A stretch of 24,698 nt of DNA from Haplomitrium mnioides (lineage: Eukaryota; Marchantiophyta; Haplomitriopsida; Calobryales): positions 1 to 24,698 of the forward strand of contig JBNGIS010018722.1 in assembly GCA_049999725.1 (NCBI GenBank), read 5' to 3'. Shown here in pieces: positions 9,216-19,085 of this stretch (positions are counted from its first letter, which is position 1; each line of letters opens with the position of its first letter). A program made the translations under genes and the position numbers. The notes below the pieces were generated by a model that worked only from the letters and a program-made list of their open reading frames with translations, did not search any database and had not been told where the DNA came from.

Positions 9216-12200
9216 AGGTGGGAAAAATAGCAATTCAGAGGAAAGAAGGAAGAAAAACGCCCCCTATCAGTCAATTGTGTGAGTGTGTGCATATGTTTGT
9301 AAGTGCGTATGTGTGTACAAGTGAGGTGTGTCTAGCCAGATGTAAGAAAAGTTGTTTGGTTTTAGTAAATAACAAATTTAACATTACAATATTAAGCTAA
9401 AAACGTTAAGCCAAAGCTACTAGCCAAGGGTGGAAAATCAAGATAAGACGGACGACCAAGATCACTCACATATGCATCAATAGTGGATATAAAAAGAGGG
9501 AATACTTTCCCCCACATGGGATAGGGCTTCCTTGAACAAAAATAGAAGCAGTCTCATTTTTTGCCCCCTTTGTTTGTTGTTGTGTCGTCTATAAGAAGAA
9601 AAAGAGATTTTGTTTTTGAAGAGCCATAGTGCAGAAGAAAACTTGTTTTTTTGGATTGCCAAATAGGGAGAGTGGAATGAACCTCGAGATGTGAGAACAA
9701 CTAAGGAATATATGATTAGCAATATGCATTAACAATCTTGGGGAATGCATGTCATCATAGTCTATCAATAGTGGCATGAGATGACAACGCACGGCCTCAG
9801 TGATAATCGAGTATGGAGAAGATTTTATGTCATCAAGGAGGGGAGGATGACGATGACAAGTTGGTTATGTTTGTTCGTGAATTGGCTCTTTTCATGATGG
9901 GAACAATGTACTGTTCGTGATTAAGTGTCCATGTTTAGGTGTTAATAACGTAAAGGGAGAAAATCAAGAAAGGGAATAGGAAATTGACTGATCAAAATTT
10001 GGGGACATAAGAGGTTTCTTGGATGCTGGTTTTTCAATGCAATCAACAAAATACCTCAGGTCCATGTTCAAATGATGCAGGAAGGGAATTTTGTGTCTAC
10101 ATAGATGTTAATGAAAACACATAATGCCTTGTATTGCAACAAGGAAAGGGAGGGGTTCCCTAATTTGGTGTGGGCTAATGCTTCCAAAAAAGCACAACAT
10201 TTCGTCCCCTAATTCGAATACTCCATGGGATGTTGACGCACCTTGCAGATCTCCTTCAACCAAAATTGAGAAGAAGGCAAGAGAATGGGAAGCGGTTGAA
10301 TAGTGATAGGCGTTCTGAAGTCATTGCAATAGTTTTTATGCATAGAGAAAAAAAATTGTGGTGAGATCAGATTGTGCTTCAAGTGAAGTCTATGGAGAAG
10401 AGGATTGACACCCAAAATTAGAATCAAAGCGGATTATAGCGATAAGAAGATTGGAGAGTCAAGAAGGAAGTAATACCCGTGATGGCAAAGGAGTCATTTG
10501 TTAGTGTTAGGAAAAAAAAGGAAAAAAGAACATCCTGGTGGAGAACCTCTCAATGATCTTGGTTGTGGCATCAAAAGTGAGACGTGATCAACCCATCAGA
10601 AAACACGGCTTGCCAATTGACACTGGGGATGTAATCTTGACATCCACATCACCTTTGTCTATTCCCAACCCAATTACCTAAATGGAGTCTTAGTACAAAA
10701 GTATACATCAAGGAGAGTGGAGCAAGCTCCACACCTCAACTTAATGGTGTCTCCAAAGTAGAAAGACATAGGAGCACCACTACGTCTTAGCCGGCTAGGA
10801 AAAATACATAACTCGTGGTGGAAGTGAGAAGGTTGGAAGGGGATAAACTGCAAAGGAGATGGTCACTCCACCAATAAGCCGACAGTATCACATGAAGAGG
10901 GTAGATAAATTTTAGCTAAGGAAATGGCAATTGGGTTAGTTTGAATTTAGATTGTAGGACAAGAGAAAATCACAATTGAGTTGTGAAGAGGGCATAGAGT
11001 TAGTTGTGGGGTTAAGGATGGTATTTAAGAGGAGTGTTGGGCTTATTAGAGGTGTATGCTTTGATTATATGTAGGATGGGGAATGGGGCAGCGCGGAGGT
11101 TGAAAGAAAAGAAAAATATAACTATACTCCTAGAAAATCTGTTAGACTGAGGGTGATGAAGGGTGAAGGTGATCTTGAAAGTAACAAATAGAATAAGATT
11201 ATATTATAAAGTTATTTATGAGGAGGGATCAAATTATTGATGGATGAGTGGAGGAGAAAATAAAGGAGATTATAGTTAGCATGGCAAGGAGATTGTTGGG
11301 CTAGAGTTGGAATGAAGGAAACTATGGTAGGCCCTAGGGCAGCATATGAAGACATTGGAATGAGATGAAGTGGTATTGATGAAAAGAAAGGTTGGGAGGT
11401 GAATGGAAGGTTAGAGGAAGAAACAAAAGGGGTAGGCTGAGAAGGATACAAAATTTTGAGAAGAGGCATGGAAGTAGAGAAGTTGAAGAAATTGTGAGGT
11501 TAGGTGTTAGTGAAGAAGTCTTTTCAAGTGTGACCTTTGACTTAGGTTTGCACGGCTCCTTGCCAAAGGTGGTTTCACAAGCTAGTGGCTAAGGTTAAGA
11601 AATCATTTAAAAAATGACTCCACTAACACATCACATAACTAGACCAAAAACCCAAGACCCAATTGTATGATCTGCAGTCAATACTTGGCTAGGCCAATAA
11701 GTTGGACCTTGTTTTGAATCCATAGACTAGTCCTCCCTTTTACTTGTGAGCTCCTAAGTTTTAACCAACAGAATCAAGCCACGTGACGCCGTTTTCAATG
11801 AGGTAGCTTGATCATTGCCTCAGTCAACCCATGTAGAACATTCCATACCTGATGAACCTTTAGAACTCGATTCAACACATCATACTAGCTTTAAAACTCT
11901 ATCCGATACATCAAACTACCTCCCAATCCATATGTAAACGTTCAAAACCTGATCTTTGCATAATCCAATCCCATCCAATGCTAGTGTGGTAGTCTAACTA
12001 GATAGATTCTCCTCTCGAATTGTCTCCCTATCCATTTCGCCAATGATATGAGTCCATGTCCCCATAACTCTCATTGCTGTTGCATGCAATTCTTGTCTTA
12101 CACCTGCCCATTAGCTAGGAAAAATTTTCAACCACACGCCTTGTATTTCCCCGCCAGCCTCTAAGGTAAATGATTTGCCAATTCAGGTCAGATTTGAACG

Positions 12201-12692
12201 TTGTCATTGCTGGAAACTTGTCCAGCTCTGAAATCGTCCATCCTCCACTTTAGATGTCGCCCATGCATCCACACTTAAACATACTACAACCAGCCAACTG
12301 AATATTACATGGGAATACTCCGAAGCAGCCATTATACTACAATTCAGTCTGAGATAGATACCACTTGTCCGCTCAAACCTCCTTATCCCTTACCCGATCT
12401 CATTACACCTGCACCAAAGGGCACCTCCTCCTATGCCCCCTCAGCTCGTTGAAACAAGGGTTCACATCCGTCAGACAAAAGAGCCTACCTTGGCAGCTCT
12501 TGCAAGGAGAAGGTTGTAAGCTTGCTAGACGGCTACTTGACAATGATACAAAGGCATGTAGGTTGCTTTCAATTTTGGATGATCATTATTCAAGCGACAA
12601 ACATATTCAAATTAGTATTGTTTATAACCACTGATCTTCATAGTTGAGTTCAATTAATCTTTGTTTGCGAAATCATAAGTTTGATCAAATGG

Positions 12693-12726
<34 letters not shown>

Positions 12727-13871
12727 AGTGTTCACAAGACATAGGGAAGTAAAATTATTCCTACTTGCAACAAGCAACCAAATAAGTTGTAATTTAAGCT
12801 TCAGTGATGCAAGGTTGAGTGCCATCTTCGGTAGTATAATGAGGTTAAACAATTATGTGAACAAATATTAAGCGCCAATAGAAAAACGATCATATGTATA
12901 TGTTGTAAAGTTGGGGTAAGTAGGTTGGTTTGGTGATAAAAAACTGAAAGAGACGGTGAGTAGATATGAGTTGGATCATCTTACGAAGAGTTGGAAAAGT
13001 GTAATAGGTAAATGGAAGAATCAAGATAAGTAAGTTTGGAGTAAGGACATCTAGTTCAATTTATCTAGCTTTAAGTCTCAAATATTGGTTCTTCGTGAAA
13101 GGAATTGTCAGAAAAAACTTGACGAATAACTTAGCAACAAGTTTTCATGTTGAGGAATCAACGAGGCCTTAACATGAGGTTGTTCATTTGACTAAGTTTT
13201 GAGAATATTTGAGCAAAAAGATAAGGTTGCCAAAAGGAGTGATTTTTAATTTTGTGGCATTAGTTCAATATCAAAAGAATTGCTTTAAGTTTGGGCAATG
13301 GTGAAGCCATCCATGTTGAAAATGGCAATGGACGGCAAAATTGAACTAAAGAACTTGTTGTGTAATGATAAGTTAAAGTCAGGGTACAATGTGTGTTTGG
13401 TAAGAAACTCCACATTGAAGACAACATTAGACAACTGAGTTTCAAAAACTTGAACATGTTTGAGAGTCATGAGTTAGACAAAGAAGTTGATAGTCATGAT
13501 AGATAAAAATTGAAAGTTAAATGTAGGGTCTAGTTTTTATTTTTACTAAGGAGTGGTAGTGCAACCCGATGGTTACCAATCCATCTAAAAGCTACAATTT
13601 TTTTGTATTGGAAGATTTAAGAGGATATATTAAGTAATTAAAAGTGTTCAAAAGATAGATCTCGAGAGCCTATAAAAAAGAAACTAGAAAAAAAAAGTAA
13701 AACTTGAAGATTTTGAGCATTATAACATCCTTTTTGTGACTCAATAAGTAAAAGAACTTGGAGAAAGGGACAAAATACAAGTTTGGAGATTTCCTTGTTG
13801 CTACACATAATCTAATTGTTCTATAAAAGAAGTGCCTAAAAGTTGAAAGTTCAATTAAAGGAAAACTTCTT
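9216..13871. other. Long stretch with no recognisable gene
   Basis: I see no coding sequence of known family on either strand; open frames are short and lack motifs. A purine-rich run occurs at 9235-9258 and a TGTG-rich patch at 9278-9330. The plus strand is G-rich over C from about 9800 to 11600, C-rich from about 11640 to 12640, then G-rich again to about 13700. This suggests blocks of different origin. A TATAAAAAG at 9488-9496 could be a promoter relic but has no supporting context. Confidence 0.6.
12696..12723 (+). repeat. (AG)14 microsatellite
   Basis: This is an uninterrupted AG dinucleotide run of about 28 bp in otherwise unassigned sequence. Confidence 0.97.
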
Positions 13872-14017
13872 GCTTCCCTTTCAATGGTTACTTGCAACTC
13901 CGTTTGGATCAAAAGGCCCTCTCTATACAACCATGATATAGAAAGCTTCCCTTTCAATGGTTACTCGCAACTCCCTTTGGATTAAAAGACCCTCTCTATA
14001 CAACCATGACATAGAAA
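13872..14017 (+). repeat. 73-bp tandem duplication
   Basis: Two adjacent 73-bp copies (13872-13944 and 13945-14017) begin GCTTCCCTTTCAATGGTTAC and end ACATAGAAA or ATATAGAAA. They differ at only about six positions. No coding role seen. Confidence 0.95.
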
Positions 14018-15065
14018 GCATCTTGACAAACATGGGTTAGGGATCTAACAAGTTGGTACAACCAATGTCATCTAGCTAGCATGATGGAGATTGGACATCA
14101 AAGAGCTTTTTTTCAGCCTAACCTTAGACTATCTCCCACACATTATTATACAATACCTTGGGAGTACTACAACACAACATCACACACGCTCAAGTTTATG
14201 TCTTTGGTCAACTCCCAACCCCGACACGAGATACAAGCATATATTGCCAGCCACATGTAGCTCCATCTCATACATATTATGGCACAACTATGAAAAGGCC
14301 TACATTATGTCAGATACAAAACAACCAACTTGTCAAGATCCACAACAAAGTGCAACAGAGAAAATAACCAGTCTCGAGTGCACACTACAAACCATCAAAG
14401 AAAAACACCACTTCATCTTCTATTGTCCATGATACTATGAGATTCAAGAGTGACATGATCGTCTGTTCTACATTCAGCCACAGATTGTCTACCAGTTTCT
14501 TTCACATCCAGACTAGCAATGGCTAGCTCTATTCCTACATAAACTCTTCATAACGAGAGTAGGTCCCACAATAGTCCCTAAATGAGTTCCGCACTAACCT
14601 TTGACTTGGACTCCATAATGCAATCAATAGGGTTACACCATAGATTTGAATATGGTTGGAGAGGTTTTGAGCATGTTCTATAAGAGATTGAATATGCATG
14701 TGGAGCTAAATATGAATAAGATCTTTGTGGGGCTGAATAAGACTTAATGAGAGGTTGAACGTGATCCTAAGAAGAGATGAATAGGAATATGATTATATGA
14801 GAGGTTGAAGGCTTGTCCTACAAATGACCCTGAATGAGGCATAGTTGAGCTCTACTAGAGCAATGGTTTGAGATCTGAGATGAAACAAAAGGTTAAGATA
14901 CATTAATAAGATTTGAAAATGTTGACAAGGTTCGTGAATACCAAGAGGCTTTGAAAACTCTGTTATAATTTGTTTGAGAACTTTGTTATGAGATCTCTCA
15001 AAACTTTGTTCTATAATGCCCAAAAACTCTTCCCTTGTCTATTTGCACACACAACTCTAAGATGG
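14018..15065. other. Unassigned stretch before the chromodomain element
   Basis: A 113-codon open frame at 14091-14432 (plus) and an overlapping one in another frame have no motif I can place. From 14640 to 14830 loosely repeated GAGAGGTTGAA and GAATATGAATAAG words recur, hinting at an old degenerate repeat. The chromodomain integrase homology starts abruptly near 15066, so an insertion or deletion breakpoint probably lies close to there. Confidence 0.5.
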
Positions 15066-15606
15066 CATTCGGCGAGCCAAGGAAAAATTAGAAATTTCTC
15101 ATAATTAATAGAAGCCATATGATGATGCTCATTGTGAGGAAGTGACCTTTGATGTTGGTGACCAAGTATTGCTCTCCACTTCTAGTCATCGATTGTTCCA
15201 TTCTTGTAAGCTTGGTGCTTGCTTTATTGGTCTTTTTTTCTATCTTTTCTCGTATTGGAGAAGTAGCTTATCGTTTGGTTTTACTTTCTCACATGAAGAC
15301 TCATCCAAAATTTCATGTCTCTTTATTTCATGCTTTTGTCCCTCGTCCTATGTCTTTTACAAGTATTCAAAAACTCTTTCTACCACTTGAACTTATTGAT
15401 GGTCATGAAGAGTTTGAGGTTGAACAACTCTTGAAGAAATGTACAAGCGCTGCGGTTGTTATGAGATTGTGAAATATTTGGTTTGTTGGAAAGACTACCC
15501 TCTTTATGAAGCTACTTTGAAGCCATTTGAGAACTTGGCTAATGTATCCTTGCTTACTCACTCTTCTAAGACCTCTCTTAGTTGCAATAAGGATGATGCC
15601 TCATAA
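15066..15606 (+). pseudogene. Chromodomain gypsy integrase, C-terminal relic
   Basis: This is the last part of a chromovirus polyprotein. It starts at AKEKLEISHN, passes DAHCEEVTFDVGDQVLLST and a KLGACFIGLF segment equivalent to the GPY/F module. It changes frame near 15240 (SRIGEVAYRLVLLSHMKTHP, KFHVSLFHAFVPRP), then changes back near 15442. The chromodomain follows: EEFEVEQLLKK, then YEIVKYLVCWKDYPLYEATL. Chromodomains steer integration towards particular chromatin. One of the aromatic-cage Trp positions (WEP in relatives) reads LKP here. The TAA at 15604-15606 matches the normal end of such polyproteins. Two stops near 15100 and two frameshifts make it non-functional. Everything upstream of 15066 is missing, so this is a separate element from the one at 3698-9215. 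Confidence 0.88.
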
Positions 15607-15618
15607 AAAGGGGGAGGG
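15605..15618 (+). other. Polypurine tract
   Basis: AAAAAGGGGGAGGG lies directly before the LTR and overlaps the last bases of the stop codon. This is the expected primer for plus-strand DNA synthesis and fixes the following LTR as a 3' LTR. Confidence 0.88.
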
Positions 15619-15743
15619 TTGTAACAATCACTAACTTTTATAAGAAAAAACTAAAAATGGAAGTAAGATGTAAAGTGAAATATGTTTAGAAAGCTATTAC
15701 TAAGTTTGAGTATAAAAAATTGACTACTATTATATTGAGAATG

Positions 15744-15930
15744 ACACGTGGCAAGAAAAGAGAAAGTCAATGAGTTAAAGTAAAAGAGAAAGTCTCAAAA
15801 GACTACTTTAAAAGAGGATAAGAACACGTGGCAATTGGAGAATTAAAGCAAGTAGAGGGCTCTAAGATAAAGGCATGTAGCTGAATAAGAACTGAAAAGA
15901 AATTAAAGGTTCTAAAGTTAAGACACATGG
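15744..15930 (+). promoter_or_regulatory. G-box/ABRE-like repeats in LTR U3
   Basis: ACACGTGGCA occurs twice exactly (CACGTG cores at 15745-15750 and 15825-15830), with diverged relatives at about 15871 (GGCATGTAG) and 15923 (ACACATGGT). Each is followed by purine-rich sequence with ATTAAAG and GAATAAGA-like words, so the motif sits in a loose internal repeat of about 50-80 bp. CACGTGGC is the core bound by plant bZIP/bHLH factors and is typical of ABA-responsive promoters. Activity is inferred, not shown. Confidence 0.65.
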
Positions 15931-16034
15931 TAGAAAGAGAATAAAAGTAAAGGGTGGTCCAATGAGTGAGAGAGGGGAAAAAAAATAGTTCAATTGGAAA
16001 AGCATAAAAAATGCACCAATGGGGTTCCTCCACT

Positions 16035-16042
16035 TATATAAG
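16035..16042 (+). promoter_or_regulatory. LTR TATA box
   Basis: TATATAAG lies 415 bp into the LTR, with a transcription start expected about 30 bp downstream near 16066-16072. Position and surrounding C-rich/T-rich context are usual for plant LTR promoters. Confidence 0.7.
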
Positions 16043-16189
16043 CAAAGTACCTTTCATTCAATAAATAAACAAGAGAGAGTGCCTTGTTGGGCATCTCTAA
16101 CCTTGTAGGTTTTCAAGTTTCTTGTGTGCTACTCTTGTATGTTGTACTTGTGTTAACTTGTTTGTGTAATGTATGTGTGTAGTGTTACA

Positions 16190-16553
16190 GAAAGAGGGGA
16201 AACATGTACGAGGTATAGACATCCTCACTCTAAGGCTTGAGGGGTTGATTGTTTTGGTCACGCCTATATCTCTTCTATTAACACCCAACATTGCAATTTT
16301 AGAATAGAATTTGTTTAAAGTCCCAAGCCAGCCCTAAGGCCATAGAGACTGAAGTACATCCACGCACCAAGTGCGGAAAAAAGTAAAATAAAAAACTGTG
16401 GTTGTACAACAAGTAGGAAAGTAAACTAGTGATCAACAAAGGCCAGGGACCGTAGGGGACCCCGGTCTATCAAGAATCTAAGCTGCGGTATCATGCTATG
16501 TGGCATATGCGTTCGGTGCAATGTTCTGGTCTGGTGGTCGTAAGGCTTAGGGC
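16190..16553. other. Unassigned stretch between LTR and LINE relic
   Basis: No open frame or motif recognised. It would be the 3' side of the LINE relic on the minus strand, but no ORF2 (endonuclease/RT) coding is visible. Confidence 0.5.
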
Positions 16554-17117
16554 TTAATGTCGCTGAAGGATTACCATCCTTCCTCTGCGGATCACAACAA
16601 TGTTGCCTTCAGTCCATGCATGCTTCATCTTTTGTATTTCCACTGGGAGGTTTTTCCTTTGATCTGGAGAGAGGTCTTCATAGATCCAAATGGGTTGGCC
16701 TTTGAGGACCTTTTTGGATTTCAGGAGAGCCGCCATGTTCGTAGCCTCTTTGAATTGTAGTAGGATGGGTCTGCCTTTGTCAGAGGGCCTACCAATTCTC
16801 TTACAAGCCATGCACAAGTTCTCAAGGTTGCATGGGCTCAAGACATGTTGCTGGACTGTAATTCAAGTGTCTTCTTGAGGCGTTTCCGGGATACCATGGA
16901 CAATGAGGTTCAAATCTCGCCCTTTTTGTTTCCACTCCTCCTCCATAAGTTCCTTTACTGTTGCCTTAACAGAGTCTTGGGACGTTGAGTTCCCCTTGAC
17001 CACATTCGCCCATGTGGTTTTGGTTTGCTTTAGTTCCTGTTCCAAGGCCATTTGGAAGGCGTTGTTCTTGTTCATTGCCTCCTTAGTGTGTTCGTAGTTA
17101 GAGAGAAGGGGTGACAT
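16554..17117 (-). pseudogene. L1-type LINE ORF1 relic (RRM-like)
   Basis: One minus-strand frame of 188 codons is broken by a single TGA at 16863-16865. The first part is polar and charged (EAMNKNNAFQMALEQELKQT, VKELMEEEWKQKGRD), consistent with a coiled-coil or linker. Next come NLIVHGIPETPQED, CKRIGRPSDKGRPILLQF, a KEATNMAALLKSKKVLKGQP segment and IWIYEDLSPDQRKNL, ending IRRGRMVIL. This order matches the RRM plus C-terminal domain of L1-type ORF1 proteins, RNA-binding chaperones of LINE particles. The frame may extend upstream to a TAA at about 17158 (QFKGRLIKEPSNP). No ORF2 follows, so it is a fragment. The alternative, a host RRM protein, is unlikely. Confidence 0.75.
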
Positions 17118-17160
17118 AGGATTAGAAGGCTCTTTTATGAGACGACCCTTGAATTGTTAC

Positions 17161-17739
17161 TATCACTTTTGTGCATTAATAGACCCACTCTTCACTCAAT
17201 GGCTTACATACTCAACAACACCCCCAAGCAACTACAAACGTGTGTTTTCTTTACTAACAAACCCCAACCAAAGCCGACCCACAATGATTGATCTTTGCAG
17301 AATGCAATACTTCTTGCTTAAGATCTGATTTCAAGACATCAAATATACACTTCCATGAGGAGAGGTTAATACAATTTTAGCCACTTAGGGGGCTTTCCCT
17401 CTCCAATGCAACCTACAATTTCTGCAACTAAGAATTTAATGCATGCTTATGTTTTCTAAATGTCTAACACAGCCAACTACTTTAGCACTCGAATAGAATA
17501 AAAAGCTCATCCAATACTCTGACAAACTAGTATGGGTAAACCAAAATCTGAAGTCAATCTATTGGCCTCTCAATGTATGTATATGCCTTCCTATACTTCC
17601 TTCAATCCCTTACTACAATATTTTCCTACTCTACAATATCTCTACTAAATCTCTACAAATACAATACAATACAGGTTACAAATGTCCAAGAAACACTTCA
17701 ATACCACCATTTCCACTCTACGGTACTCCTTAGCTCCTT
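17161..17739. other. Unassigned stretch
   Basis: No coding or known repeat recognised. AT-rich, with a short ACAATACAATAC run near 17658. On the minus strand it follows the end of the unnamed repeat copy and could contain its diverged tail. Confidence 0.5.
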
Positions 17740-18610
17740 CTCCCACTTATGCACCCTTTCCAGATAGTTTATCCACTTCCATCGCTAATAGTCATGGAGT
17801 AACTTCCTCAAGTACAAAAGAGATCTTCTTTAACTTCACCTCTAGGAGATAGCCTTCTCAACTACTGGCCAACCCGCTCCACCCAAAGCGTTGGCTAGAT
17901 CTTCCTTGCAGTGTGCAAGCACTAACAAGGCCACTCTTCTATCTAGATCCATGTGAATGTGAAATCAGTAGCACTCTTCTAGTGGTCATGGAATTAATTT
18001 CTTGCACAAACCAAAGCAAAGACAACACCAAGACCTTGCCTTAGCTACCCCTCACAAAATAAAAGCCTAAAAATTTCTCTTCTCCTCTAAGAATTGATTC
18101 ATCTCCTAATACCGATCACCTTCAAGAATGAGTTCACTGGAATAACTTGAGCTTCAAGAGCCTCCTGCTATGTGATTCCTAGTGTCTCTTTAGTCCACCT
18201 CCACTCTTGATAGTCCTTTTGCATGAGTATACCCGCTTCAGCGAAGTGTACAATAAACTCTTGCCCTCGTAGCCCACTACTTTCCTTGTGAAAGACAATC
18301 CATCCCCCAATCATTGAAGTGAGGCAGTCTTTACCTGATGTTTGTTTCCCCCTTTCTTGCTTTCCATCTTGACTTCTCGAAGTTTTTGTTTCTTTATTTG
18401 ACGACAGTAAGGAGAACCCTGCGTTTTTACGCATACCATGCCATAGTTTTTGAGATTCAACAATAAGTAGTAATGCCAAATGCCTAGTCACATTGTCTTT
18501 TTTCCAAAAAAAATAAATACATGCCCATCTGACCTATGTAGCTCTAACAATTGCTATTTGAAGGGAGCCCATGTTCTCTTTTCTCCTTCTTGTCTTTTTC
18601 CCTGTTTACT
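17740..18610 (-). repeat. Unnamed dispersed repeat, inverted copy
   Basis: The reverse complement aligns with 1330-2215 over nearly all its length with moderate divergence. The best preserved coding piece is a 107-codon minus-strand frame (18168-18491): LWHGMRKNAGF, SSNKETKTSRSQDGKQERGK, GGWIVFHKESSGL, EFIVHFAEAGILMQKDYQEW and RWTKETLGI. The same protein sense is discernible in the forward copy, so an open frame existed before the copies diverged. After it the coding sense breaks (LEAQVIPVNSF, FYFVRGS-like) with stops. I do not recognise the family. A ~156-bp tandem array lies just upstream of this copy, and the 47/41-bp array just upstream of the other. Confidence 0.7.
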
Positions 18611-18699
18611 GCCTATAGCATAGGTGGCAATACATGTCATGATTCTTTAATGAATGGTGACGGAGCTACCAATGATCCACCATCCAATAGAATTGATAT

Positions 18700-19085
18700 G
18701 ATAAAAAGGATCGAACCTAATAAATCTGACCCGATTGATCAAATCCCATAAATCAAACGTGACAAATCTGACCTAGTAAAGCATCGTCTGACGCCCTCTT
18801 CAACAAGGAAGTTAGACCGCTGCACCTGATTGAAAAGGAAAAAAATTTATATAGAAGGAAATTCAAATCCAAAGTTTGACTAAATTCAATAGAGTTGACC
18901 CGATATATAAGATTGGATCCGTGAAATCTGGCCCAATAGAGCACCATACACCACTTGGTTCCACTGAGAAGTTAGACCGTTCCTCCTTATTGAAAAGGTC
19001 AAAACCATATAGAAGGGCAGTCAAACCCAAAGTTTTACTAGACCCAATCAAACTGACCCAATAAATCAGACTTGATAGATGAGAC
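18700..19085 (+). repeat. ~156-bp tandem repeat
   Basis: Units start at CCCATAAATC (18745), CCCGATATAT (18899) and CCCAATAAATC (19057), spacing 154 and 158 bp. Shared landmarks in the two full units are GAAGTTAGACCG, TTGAAAAGG, ATATAGAAGG and AATCCAAAGTTTGACTA or AACCCAAAGTTTTACTA. Partial units flank both ends. Identity by eye is moderate, so the array is old. Within each unit shorter CTGACCCRATARATC-like words recur. Confidence 0.8.

Larger units (their letters stand above)
15620..16189 (+). mobile_element. Complete 3' LTR, 570 bp
   Basis: The repeat starts TGTAACA and ends TGTTACA, a perfect 7-bp terminal inverted repeat with the canonical TG...CA. It lies two bases after the polypurine tract. 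U3 carries repeated ACACGTGGCA motifs; a TATA box is at 16035-16042; AATAAA lies at 16060-16065. The sequence after the end (GAAAG) is not a tRNA-complementary primer-binding site, supporting a 3' rather than 5' LTR. GAAAG would be the right-hand target duplication, but its partner is not in the window. No second copy of this LTR is seen here. Confidence 0.88.

Noticed and set aside
9488-9496. TATAAAAAG as a promoter
   Set aside because: There are no LTR ends, motif cluster or gene nearby to support it.
14091-14432. 113-codon plus-strand frame as a gene
   Set aside because: It has no recognisable motif, and an overlapping frame of similar length exists. Gag-like composition was considered but no Gag motif was found.
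16190-16210. Primer-binding site making the LTR a 5' LTR
   Set aside because: The sequence does not resemble a common tRNA 3' complement, and a polypurine tract plus chromodomain end precede the LTR.
18168-18491. 107-codon frame as a live gene
   Set aside because: The forward copy is broken, there is no visible promoter or continuation, and it lies in a diverged repeat. It was kept as a relic only.
1330-18610. One giant inverted-terminal-repeat transposon
   Set aside because: The copies are too diverged, and have different flanks, for terminal repeats of one insertion event.
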